Shown in pieces: positions 55,245-64,000 of a stretch of DNA of 64,000 nucleotides. Each line of letters opens with the position of its first letter. The stretch's first letter is position 1. The stretch lies in contig OW051471.1 in assembly GCA_932521025.1 (NCBI GenBank), positions 4,712,001 to 4,776,000 of the forward strand, read 5' to 3'. This DNA comes from Oscheius onirici. Lineage: Eukaryota; Nematoda; Chromadorea; Rhabditida; Rhabditidae. The notes beneath the pieces were generated by a model, which worked only from the letters and a program-made list of their open reading frames with translations, ran no database searches and had not been told where the DNA came from. The position numbers were made by a program, and so were the translations under genes.

Positions 55245-55400
55245 GAGACAAAAAAAGCAAGTGCGCGAAGTGTTTTAACAACTTTGATAGTTTCTTACTG
55301 GAGCAGAGTGACAAGGAAAGAGGGCTGAGGCTCTGTGAAAGATCGAAGTAAAGGGGAAGGCGAGGAACCTCCAACATTAGCCCTGGAAGAGGGTTGTAAA
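55245..55400 (+). repeat. Dispersed repeat, copy 3
   Basis: CAAGTGCGCGAAGTGTTTTAAC, ACTTTGATAGTTTCTTACTGG and GAGTGACAAGGAAAG match copy 1 at 32.17-32.45 kb; AGCCCTGGAAGAGGGTTG matches the complement of copy 2 at 34.93 kb. No intact frame. Confidence 0.55.
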
Positions 55401-55409
55401 CCTCTTAAT

Positions 55410-55573
55410 ATGGTTTGTTCAAAAAAAATAAAGAGCTCGACCGTAACCCATAAATTTCCGCGCGAGACCCTTATAACATGGAAACATAGGATACTCAGCT
55501 GTTTTCTGTTGTTATTCCGGTCTCGCAGCGAATTAAATGAGTTATGGTCGAGCTTTTTTTTTTTAACAAACCA
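55410..55573. repeat. Short hairpin element (MITE-like)
   Basis: Begins ATGGTTTGTT and ends AACAAACCAT. Inside, AGCTCGACCGTAACCCAT and GCGCGAGACC face ATGAGTTATGGTCGAGCT and GGTCTCGC. Arms are about 60 nt and the loop about 45 nt. Confidence 0.65.
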
Positions 55574-55822
55574 TACAAATGTTTACAAGCAATCTCGGTG
55601 ATTGAATCTCAATGGAGTACGTTTCAAGATCTCATTCTGAAATTATTTTTTTACCCTATGCGGTGCGCCCTGTACTGATGATGTGTACGTGATGGAACTT
55701 TCATTGCAAAGACTGCAGTTCACAACAGAATCAAATTCATAAATGCCTTAAAACAAGAGAATAATAGATCCAAATTCATTTGAAGGAATCAATAATTAAC
55801 AGACGTGAGATCAGAAACAGGT

Positions 55823-58059
55823 TTAATCGACCTCCTCAATGGTAGGTCCTCCAGCAGTAGCTCCGGCTCCAGGGGCTCCTCCGGGCATTCCTCCAGGAGC
55901 GCCACCAGCAGCTTGATACATCTTGGTGATGATGGGATTGCAGACACCTTCGAGATCTTTTTGCTGAAAAAAATTGCATAAGAAGAGGACAAGGTACATG
56001 CTTACATGGTGCTCAAATTCTTCCTTCTCGGCGGTCTGGTTAGAATCGAGCCACCTGATGATCTCCTCGCACTTGTCTTCGATCTTTTTCCTGTCATCAG
56101 CGGAGAGCTTGTCCTTCAGCTAAAAAAGAAACGAAATTATTAATCAAGATATAGACCGACCTTCTCGTCCTCAAGAGTCTGCTTCATGTTGAAAGCATAG
56201 CTCTCCAAAGAGTTCTTGGCCTGGATTCGGTCCTTCTGCTGCTCATCGTCGGCCTTGTACTTCTCGGCCTCGTTGACCATCCTCTCGATGTCTTCCTTGG
56301 ACAGGCGTCCCTTGTCGTTGGTAATAGTAATCTTGTTACTCTTTCCAGTAGACTTGTCGGCAGCACTGACGTTCAAGATACCGTTGGCGTCAATGTCGAA
56401 GGTGACCTAAACGAATAATGAAAAATTTAAAGTTGCAATTTTATACCTCGATCTGGGGTACACCACGGGGAGCAGGAGGAATTCCAGAGAGCTCGAATTT
56501 TCCGAGGAGGTTGTTGTCCTTGGTCATGGCTCTCTCTCCTTCATAGACTTGGATGAGTACTCCAGGCTGGTTGTCGGAGTAGGTTGTGAAGGTTTGAGAG
56601 GTCTTGGTCGGGATAGTCGTGTTTCTCTGAAAATAAAACAGTGAAATAAAAAGTTGTAGTACCTTGATGAGTGCAGTCATAACACCTCCAGCAGTCTCGA
56701 TACCAAGGGAAAGAGGAGCAACGTCAAGAAGAAGCAGGTCTTGAACGGCCTCGGACTTGTCACCGGAGAGGATGGCAGCCTGGACAGCAGCTCCGTAGGC
56801 AACAGCCTCGTCTGGAAATGATGTCAGTCTAGCAAAAACTTTGAAGTTTACCCGGGTTAATCGATTTGTTGAGTTCTTTGCCGCTGAACAAATCGGAGAG
56901 AAGCTTCTGGACCTTGGGGATACGAGTGGATCCTCCGACAAGGACGATATCGTGGACCTGACTCTTGTCCATCTTGGCATCACGAAGAGACTTCTCAACA
57001 GGATCCATGGTGTTACGGAAGAGATCAGCGCACAACTCCTCAAAACGGGCACGGGTGATGTTGGTGTAGAAGTCGATTCCCTCGAAGAGAGAATCGATTT
57101 CGATCGAGGCCTGAGAAGATGAAGAAAGAGTTCTCTTGGCGCGTTCACAGGCTGTGCGAAGACGGCGAAGGGCACGAGGGTTGGAAGCCAAGTCCTTCTT
57201 GTGCTTGCGCTTGAACTCGGCGACGAAGTGGTTGACCATACGGTTGTCGAAGTCTTCTCCTCCAAGATGAGTATCTCCAGCGGTCGACTTTACTTCGAAA
57301 ATTCCATCCTCGATAGTAAGAATAGAGACATCGAAGGTTCCACCACCAAGATCGAAGATGAGGACGTTGCGTTCACCATGTCCCTTCTTGTCCAGACCAT
57401 AGGCAATGGCAGCGGCGGTGGGCTCATTGATGATACGGAGGACGTTCAGACCGGCAATGGCTCCAGCGTCCTTGGTAGCTTGACGTTGAGAGTCGTTGAA
57501 ATAGGCCGGTACGGTGACAACGGCGTCCTAAGAAATTGTCGAGATCAAATGATAAGTAATACCTTGACAGTCTGTCCGAGAAAAGCTTCGGCAGTCTCCT
57601 TCATCTTGATGAGGACCATGGAAGAGACTTCTTCAGGAGTAAAGGTCTTGTTTTCACCCTTGTACTCGACTTGGATTTTAGGCTTGGTGGCATCATTGAT
57701 GACCTTGAAGGGCCAATGCTTCATGTCGGACTGGACAGCCGGATCGTCAAACTTGCGGCCGATGAGACGCTTGGCATCTGAAAATATCGTATAAGTGAAA
57801 CTCAAATGATAATACCAAAGACAGTGTTGTGGGGATTCATGGCAACCTGGTTCTTGGCGGCATCTCCGATGAGACGTTCGCTGTCGGTGAAGGCCACATA
57901 GGAAGGAGTAGTTCTGTTACCTGAAGACAAATTACATGGTGTGAAAGGAGAAAAAATACCTTGATCGTTGGCGATAATTTCAACCTTTCCATGTTGGAAG
58001 ACTCCAACACAGGAGTAAGTTGTTCCGAGATCGATACCTACGGCGTTAGCCTTAGCCAT
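55823..58059 (-). CDS. hsp-1: Cytosolic HSP70/HSC70 chaperone
   Basis: An ATP-dependent chaperone of the cytosol and nucleus. The N-terminus [20 protein letters not shown] carries the phosphate-binding loop; further HSP70 signatures are [13 protein letters not shown] and [15 protein letters not shown]. The substrate domain includes [20 protein letters not shown]. The C-terminus has [13 protein letters not shown] repeats and ends GGPTIEEVD, the TPR-cochaperone-binding tail of cytosolic members; there is no ER or mitochondrial signal. About 645 residues over nine exons with 40-60 nt introns, so this is the constitutive, intron-containing type rather than the intronless heat-inducible type. It nevertheless has a heat-shock-element-like motif upstream. 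Confidence 0.97.
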
Positions 58060-58164
58060 ATTCTGAAAGATGAAACTTGTTTGCTGTTGGAAGAGAGAAA
58101 AGGAAAAAAATAGGCAGACGACCGTACGGAAGACTTCGCCTGGTCCTATAGAACTCAGTCAAAG

Positions 58165-58206
58165 TATATATTCCTCCGCGTTCTACTGGCTCTCGAATGT
58201 TCTAGA
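58165..58206 (-). promoter_or_regulatory. TATA box and heat-shock element of the HSP70 gene
   Basis: On the gene's strand a TATATA motif (58165-58170) lies about 105 nt upstream of the start codon. Just upstream of it at 58195-58206 is GAATGTTCTAGA, which fits the nGAAnnTTCnnGAn heat-shock element. A related TTCTAC half site is at 58181. Confidence 0.6.
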
Positions 58207-58259
58207 CCGCCCGAGCGCGCACGTAAGCTCCGCCCAGTCTGTGGTTTGGCGCAATTTTG

Positions 58260-58897
58260 TCAGCGACAGAGAAAAATTTCAAAAGAGGCTTGAAAACAGT
58301 TCGAAAAAGGTAAAGCGATACATAAAATGCGGAAGCAGAATGTGGATGAATTGAGGCAGAAAGGAGTACGAATGTCCGTAGAGTGAAAGCCTAAAAAAAT
58401 GGAAAAGAGAAAAGTTCGAGAACATTCGACAATTTCGTTTCGAGTTGCCGCGAACAGTTTTGGCGGTATTTCAAACGTTGTAAAATTAGGATTTTTTTCC
58501 CCGAACAACTTCCACAATTTCACTTCCTCTTTCTTTTCCTCAACTTTCTTTCTATCAACAAAAGTTAACACTTTTTATCAACAAATGTTTATTCTAGCCT
58601 GTACAGATTCTTCGTATATTCAGCGTCGTGTAGGGAGATCTTCCGCGGATTTGGAATTGGATGAGAGATGTGAGGCTTCATCGCTAAAACAATAGGTTAG
58701 CAATCTTTGCTAACAAATGCTGTGCTGAGAAAATTTCATACTCACTGGTGTAAATTGCTAAAAGAAATCGCTCGTATCACTATGCGAGTCACTAGAGGAA
58801 CGTGTGATGTGTCACCCTCACCCGCAAACTTGACCTGACTTATATATTCTTGACTTATAACCATAAAGTACTGAAGCCATTTATTGGCTATTTTGAG
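58260..58897. other. Stretch without a recognisable gene
   Basis: Lies between the HSP70 promoter and the stop of the tetraspan gene. It contains a small hairpin GTTAGCAATCTTTGCTAAC near 58693, but no supported gene. Confidence 0.4.
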
Positions 58898-59800
58898 CTA
58901 GCTAATCTTCAACGAGCATGCTTCATATGTCATTTTAGTCGCAAAGCGCCTTGACAAGGGCGAGGTTCTGTTTGTACAGTGAGACTCACAGAACGTCGCC
59001 ATTTCAGGAATCGGCGGGGGTTGTCGACAGGCGAGCACGAAACCGAGCAGTGAAAGAGTCTGAATATTAGTGTTAGGGGCGTGTACAGCTTTCGTACCAA
59101 TTGGTCCACGACCAACACGAAAGCTAAGATGTATGGCCACCGAAGACGGCACAATCCGAGTTTGTAACTGAAATTCATGATGGTTTCTTTGACAGAGACT
59201 TTACTTTTGAGATTCGCAGATTTCTCTGACTCGTGGATGTTCCCATCCATAAGGATATAGTGCCGTGGCTGCTAGCATTGCAGCAACTAAATATATATTT
59301 TTGAATGGCTAAATATCATTACAAGCAAAGAGGTGCAGCCAAGAGCTAAGTAGAAAGACGTATCGATCACGGAGCAACACTAGTAACTGAAGAACAGTTT
59401 CAATTTGCCCGCATTTTGCTCACCATTATTGCAAACACAGCCAAAAAGCTCAGAACTGTTGCTGCAAGAACAAGGAAAGCAGAGACGTCAAATGCTAAGC
59501 TGAGGGATCGTACTCTGCATGATGGGTTAGTTTTTTTTCGTTTTTCTTACTAACCGGAACGGTGTCCATGGACATTCAATTGCGGAACAGAAATCGTAGA
59601 GACCAAAGTAGCCGCCTTCATCATTGCCTATCCAAGAAGGGTGAAGAAGAACCAAACTTTGTAAAACGGCTAAATTGGAAAAGTTCAAAATGATGGGGAA
59701 ACAACAAGAACGAACCAACACTGACGGCGAAAAGAACCCAAATGGCTCCGAGTGCTCTCCAGTGTTTCACGTAACTTGAATGGAAAGCTAGCGAGTGCAT
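58898..59800 (-). CDS. LHFPL-like tetraspan membrane protein
   Basis: A four-transmembrane protein of the LHFPL group of the claudin/PMP22-like superfamily. Start MHSLAFHSSYVKHWRALGAI fits the family's short N-terminus, followed by TM1 (AIWVLFAVTVLQSLVLLHP). The first extracellular loop has the family pattern PSWIGNDEGGYFGLYDFC with EC-W (AIECPWTPF). TM2 is LAFDVSAFLVLAATVLSFLA, TM3 VFLLSSWLHLFAVAAMLAAT, then YPYGWEHPRVREIC, and TM4 WPYILAFVLVVDQLTLSLLGF. About six exons, introns 35-50 nt. Vertebrate relatives assist assembly of channels and receptors; that role here is inference. The last junction is uncertain: the frame reads through to the TGA at 58898, but a donor (GTGAGT) after EMATF could change the last 20 residues. 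Confidence 0.82.
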
Positions 59801-60619
59801 CAAAGCCGAAGGTGTCAGTGATGACCGTCGGGGGTCAGCAGCCCTGCTCAAACAATAGAAATCGTAGCGTGTCAACAGCTAGCCGCCACTGTTAACATTG
59901 AAGACACTTCTCGGATTCCCGTAGTAGCCATGTGCTTCAACGAGCCTTGAAAAACAAGTGCTCATCGGCGACTCGAAGATATGTCGGAAAAGTCGGAAAA
60001 AAGTGAGACATGTCGGAAAATGGTCCAAGAAAATGCGAAATCCTGCGCAACAAGATCGTTTTTTTTTGGATGGATTTTACACGGACTATATATAGCTCGC
60101 CAGCTTATAAACTCTCAGCGTCTTTTCAATAGTTCTGGAAGAACTTTTTCTGATCAAATGATCTTGCAAGCCGGCCCCGAATCAACGATAAAATCTATTG
60201 ACTTGCCCTCGTCTGCCGTACTTTAGTGGGTTGGATGCACTAATGCGTGATATACTAACCTTTACTTTGTCTGAAACCAAACTTTTAGGTAAACAGGAGA
60301 GCATTTTCGGTGTTTCATGGAATGCTCGTATCTTATCAATCCAATTTCTTATCTTTCACTGCCGCTGTATGTCTGCCCTTAATTGTCCTTCACCAGTTCA
60401 TCGGATGTTCTCCGTCTAGCTTCTTTCAAAATATCTTCGTAAAACAGTAGCGACGATTCTATTATATGACATTTTGCCCTTCTTTCGAAGCCATTTTCGC
60501 TTACACGGACACATTCAAATTATTGCACTGCTGGCGTTCCAGTAATGTCTTCTTTTTACATCTTCTCCTACTTTTTATTGGCTGTATATACATTCAATAT
60601 TCAGGGAAAAGTTGACGGC
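59801..60619. other. Divergent intergenic stretch
   Basis: Between the tetraspan gene (-) and adenosine kinase (+). No gene or strong motif. The acceptor AATATTCAG lies 15 nt before the kinase start. Confidence 0.4.
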
Positions 60620-61928
60620 ATGGCTCATCTTCCTGAAGGAATCCTTCTCGGCGCTGGAAACCCGCTGTTGGACATTCAAGCTGTCGTCGGAAAGGTTTTG
60701 TTTCGAGTCTAGCATTGTCTAAGTGGAGTTACAGGATTTTCTGGACAAATGGGGACTAAAAGAAAATGATGCTATCCTATGTGATGATAAACACGTAGCT
60801 ATGTTAGTTTCTGTTTTCATCTCATTATGGTCTTCTTCCAGGTTCGAAGAATTGTCGGAGAAATACGATGTGGAATATGTCCCAGGAGGAGCCACTCAAA
60901 ATGCCGTCCGAATCTGCCAGGTTAGATAAAAAAAAGGTTCTAATATCGTTCTCTCTTTCAATGGGTATTAAATGCTCCCAAACGGTGCACCTTCTTCGGA
61001 GCCATTGGAAAGGATAAATACGGCGACCTACTTTGTGAGAAGTCGACAGCCGCCGGAGTGAATGTCCAGTATCAGGTACGTCAAGTTTTTCGGGAAAATG
61101 GAAGAAGAGTTGTAGATCAACGCTGATGTGAAAACCGGAACCTGTGCCGCTTTGATCAATGGGCAGAATAGGTCACTTTGTGCTCATCTTGCAGCCGCCA
61201 ATACCTTCACCGTCGAGCATCTTCACGTTCCCGCCCACTGGGCTCTTGTCGAAAAAGCTGAATTCTTCTACATTGCTGTGAGTCTTTTCGACTTTTCTTT
61301 AGAAAAAGTCGTTTTGCAGGGATTCTTCCTAACCGTGTGTCCTCCAGCTATCCAGGAAATTGCCAAGCACGCCCATGAGAAGAAGAAGACCTTCATGTTC
61401 AATCTGGCCGCCCCCTTCATTTCCGAATTCTTCAAACAACCTCTCCTTGACGCTTATCCGTACGTTGATGTGATTTTCGGAAACGAGGATGAGGCTTTGG
61501 CTTTCTCTAAGGTTTTTTGTAATCTTCAAAGTAATCCATTCAATGTTTCAGGCCAACGACTTTAGAACCACAGATATCAAAGAAATTGCTCTGAAGATGG
61601 CTGCTTTACCGAAAGTCTCCGACCGGGAGAGAACTGTTGTCATCACCCAAGGATGTGATCCCGTTGTAGTCGTAGTCGGCTCAACTGTTGCCGAATATCC
61701 AGTCAAGCTGTTGCCCAAAGAGAAAATTATCGACACGAACGGAGCTGGTGACGCCTTTGTAGGAGGTAATCTATTCTATTCCCGATATACAATTTCTATT
61801 CAGGTTTCCTGGCACAGTTCATTCAAAAGAAAGATATTCCCACTTGCGTCGAATGCGGAAACTACGCTGCCTCCGAAATTATCCAGAAACACGGTTGCAC
61901 AGCCCCCGATTATTGCAAGTACCATTAA
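60620..61928 (+). CDS. ADK: Adenosine kinase (PfkB family)
   Basis: Phosphorylates adenosine to AMP in purine salvage and supports the methylation cycle by removing adenosine. The N-terminus EGILLGAGNPLLDIQAVV holds the nucleoside-binding start. PGGATQNAVRICQWVL is the conserved glycine-rich helix start; FFGAIGKDKYGDLL and TGTCAALINGQNRSLCAHLA follow. FGNEDEALAFSK precedes the C-terminal PfkB signature DTNGAGDAFVGGFL, in which Asp of GAGD is the catalytic base. The end is GCTAPDYCKYH. About 345 residues, eight exons with introns of 35-60 nt. All key residues are present. The next gene, NF-YB, starts 237 nt downstream on the same strand. Confidence 0.96.
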
Positions 61929-62165
61929 ATCGTTTGTTTTCTAAGATTCTAGGCTCTAATTTTGTTTTGTTCGGCTATTTTAGTAATATTCATGTGCCTT
62001 TTACATTAGCGAGCCAAGTTTGTTGAAACCATTCCAATTGTTGCCTTTTACAGATTTTTTTATTTAAAATAAAAAATTGACCCTAAATATTTTCCAACTC
62101 CGTTGTAACACCAATGAAATATCGCTAACAACATTGGAACGGGGGAATAAAAAAAACATGTGTAG

Positions 62166-63547
62166 ATGGGCGATGAACACGACAATTTCGCTCCGGCCCA
62201 AATGGATATGCCACCGTTGGAAGAAGAAAATGAGGACGATGACGAGCTGGAAGATGTCACTCCACAAATACCAAATCACTTGCTGCCTCTGAACAAACGC
62301 GTCATTCTGGATCAGGAACGGTTTCTGCCAATTGGTCCGTTATTTTTGTTTTCAACACAAGAAGCTCGTTTCAGCCAATATTTCGAGAATAATGAAACGT
62401 TTGTTACCGTCATCTGGGAAAGTGGCGAAAGAAGCAAAAGAATGCGTGCAGGAATGTGTCTCGGAATTTATTTCCTTCCTTACGAGTGAGGCGTGTGAAC
62501 GATGCAGAGAGGTAGCTTTTCTCCTTGTTTTTCCCAGTTATCTTTTAGGAAAAAAGGAAGACAATAAGCGCCGACGATTTGATGAAATCTCTCATCAATA
62601 TGGGTTTTGATGAGTACGTGGAACCAATGGAGATTTTCATGCGCAGGTTCCCTTACTTCCTATTGTTCATTGTAATTTTTCATCTCAGATATCGCGAAGT
62701 AAACAGAATTCCGGCTCGTCCGCCCTACGTTCCACAGAACTATCCGGCAGTAAGTTCGACTCTATCTCAACCTATCGGTACATTCCTTCTAGTTACTTAC
62801 AGTTATCCGATTCTTCAGCTTTAACTCTTCCCCCAACGATCTCAACTACAGTATCTCAAGTTCAAATGGCCTCCAATTCGAACGTCACTTCTCCAGTTCA
62901 GATCTCTTCTTCAGCCAAGGCATTCTCTACCGTAAGTGCTGATTCCGTTCTTTATATTTTCTCTCAGATGACTGCTCCACAAGAGCAACCAGAGCCTCAG
63001 TCATACAGTGTAGTACCGACTGCACCGGCTAACGGTAATCCAACACCAACCGCTCTGGAACCGCTTCAATTGATGGTGGATCCACAGACAAATCAGCACT
63101 ACATGGTGGTAGACAGTGAGTCTTTCGCTTAATTTTTTTCAAGAAACAAAATAAATTTACAGACGCAGATGGAACTCGCGAACTGCGACCAGTTCAACTG
63201 GTCACAAGCGATATGGCTCCGTTCGATGGCCCGTCCACCTCAAATGCACCTCGTTCTCAATTCGTTGTTCAGCCTCCTGCAGAAGCAGAAAAGTCCTTTT
63301 CGACACCTGGCCCCATCAAGACGTCCACTCGTTCTCAGAAGTACACACCAGATCCATATTCCAAGGGTAACCGGCATTAAACAACTTTGCATATCGCATA
63401 ATTGTATCTCATTATCTGTCATACGTTTGATAAAATTCATTTTATCACAAAATAATAGCGGAAAAACAGCACAAAAAAGCACCGATGGGCAAAATAAGTG
63501 TGACTTTGGAAGAAGTGGAGCATCGAAAAGAAAATAAAGGTGAATGA
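62166..63547 (+). CDS. nfyb-1: NF-YB, histone-fold subunit of the CCAAT-binding factor
   Basis: Pairs with NF-YC through a histone fold and, with NF-YA, binds CCAAT boxes. An acidic N-terminus ([16 protein letters not shown]) precedes the fold: [20 protein letters not shown] (DNA contact and alpha1), then [20 protein letters not shown] and LTSEACERC (alpha2), [19 protein letters not shown] and [14 protein letters not shown] (alpha3 and alphaC). The tail of about 190 residues is rich in Ser, Pro, Gln and Thr, like an activation domain, longer than in vertebrate NF-YB. The ATG directly follows TGTGTAG. Seven exons; the last intron separates DPYSK from [12 protein letters not shown]. It converges with the next gene with stops 22 nt apart. 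Confidence 0.95.
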
Positions 63548-63569
63548 ACCCGCATTCGCGAATAAAAAG

Positions 63570-64000
63570 TTACTTGTAACCGAAAAACTGATTTGGATGG
63601 TATTGAATGGAATTGAGGGGGAATGTCGGTGGGAATTGGTTTTGTGTATTGTTCGTAAAGGCAGCTGGGCCGGGATAGACGCCTCGATATGCATTCTGCA
63701 TCATTCCGTTCGGATAGTTTGGATACATCATGGCTGCCTGTGGCATCATTTGAGGCAAGAAGACTCGGCCTTCGTCCGTTCGTTCCATTCCAGTCGCTCC
63801 ATTTGTTTTACCGTAGTTTGGAGTGTAGTTCGGCCAAAATGCGTTTCCTGGCGGATAGGCAGTCGGATCGAAACCGTAGGTACCAGGCGCAGTTGGATAA
63901 GTTCCCGGGTACTGCGACTGCATGTACATTGGATTCAAAGAGTTCATCTGCATCGGGAACTGACTCTGTTGGACGGCCGCGAATTGCTGTTGTTGTTGCT
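63570..64000 (-). CDS. 3' end of a Gln/Pro/Tyr/Asn-rich protein (partial)
   Basis: The frame is open to the edge of the window and stops at 63570-63572. The peptide is low-complexity: a Gln run at the edge, then MQMNSLNPMYMQSQYPGTYP, AYPPGNAFWPNYTPNYGK, MMPQAAMMYPNYPNGMMQN, ending HPNQFFGYK. Such prion-like, Met/Tyr/Pro-rich tails are common in RNA-binding and coat-assembly proteins. There is no domain in the part visible, so no function can be given. Its stop lies 22 nt from that of NF-YB, so the two 3' ends must overlap in their UTRs. Confidence 0.7.
   Translation of the reverse strand, partial: QQQQQFAAVQQSQFPMQMNSLNPMYMQSQYPGTYPTAPGTYGFDPTAYPPGNAFWPNYTPNYGKTNGATGMERTDEGRVFLPQMMPQAAMMYPNYPNGMMQNAYRGVYPGPAAFTNNTQNQFPPTFPLNSIQYHPNQFFGYK

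Noticed and set aside
58260..58700. A small gene between HSP70 and the tetraspan gene
   Set aside because: The open frame (58399-58695) is Phe/Ser-rich from A/T-rich promoter-like DNA and shows no splice or family support.
1..64000. CRISPR arrays, bacterial operons, defence islands or horizontally acquired clusters
   Set aside because: No regularly spaced direct repeats with unique spacers, no Shine-Dalgarno-led intronless gene runs, and nearly all genes carry nematode-type introns.

Overview
This is nuclear DNA from a nematode. The evidence is a supplementary-type nuclear hormone receptor with P-box CAACSAFF, many introns of only 35-50 nt ending in TTTTCAG or TTTAG, splice acceptors that sit directly in front of start codons as expected for spliced-leader trans-splicing, and a tightly spaced ribosomal-protein/THOC7 gene pair. 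I cannot name the species.

The window is gene-dense and mixed on both strands. From left to right: a BTB protein (2.3-3.2 kb, -), a small coiled-coil protein (4.1 kb, +), a nuclear hormone receptor (5.0-8.2 kb, +), rabenosyn-5 (9.4-11.5 kb, +), a PH-domain protein and a chymotrypsin-fold protease (11.6-13.4 kb, -), a basic type I membrane protein (13.5 kb, +), DCAF1 (14.2-20.4 kb, -), mitochondrial bL36 (20.6 kb, +), a Cys-loop anion channel and DPH3 (21.0-24.0 kb, -), a contactin-type adhesion protein (24.3-29.7 kb, -), a small Lys/Glu-rich protein (33.3 kb, +), an RRM-like RNA-binding protein (34.1-37.7 kb, -), RPL29 and THOC7 (38.1-39.4 kb, +), an uncharacterised protein with a cold-shock-like module (40.4-42.3 kb, +), a GH47 mannosidase (43.1-45.2 kb, -), USO1/p115 (45.8-48.8 kb, +), an N-myristoylatable globin (49.9-52.1 kb, +), a Lys/Ser-rich protein (52.3-53.7 kb, +), HSC70 (55.8-58.1 kb, -), an LHFPL-like tetraspan protein (58.9-59.8 kb, -), adenosine kinase (60.6-61.9 kb, +), NF-YB (62.2-63.5 kb, +) and the 3' end of a Gln/Pro/Tyr-rich protein (63.6-64.0 kb, -).

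Most genes are housekeeping (endosomal sorting, Golgi tethering and glycan trimming, ubiquitin ligase, translation, mRNA export, chaperone, purine salvage, CCAAT transcription factor). A few are neuronal or signalling (contactin, ligand-gated channel, nuclear receptor, globin). Coordinates of multi-exon genes run from start codon to stop codon and include introns; joins were read by eye from splice motifs, phase and family similarity.

The unusual part is the repeat content between and inside genes. There is a fold-back element nested in another (8.3-9.2 kb), two further inverted repeats inside the receptor's zinc-finger intron, a near-perfect palindrome of about 640 nt (31.1-31.8 kb), a long inverted repeat whose arm ends at a start codon (32.6-33.3 kb), a tRNA-derived SINE with a perfect 12-nt target duplication in a DCAF1 intron, a LINE remnant in an intron, CpG-rich TCGA-type arrays, and a dispersed repeat with copies near 32, 35 and 55 kb. 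I found no defence system, CRISPR array or gene cluster of an undescribed kind; the fold-back family and some gene-like fragments are the best candidates for novelty.
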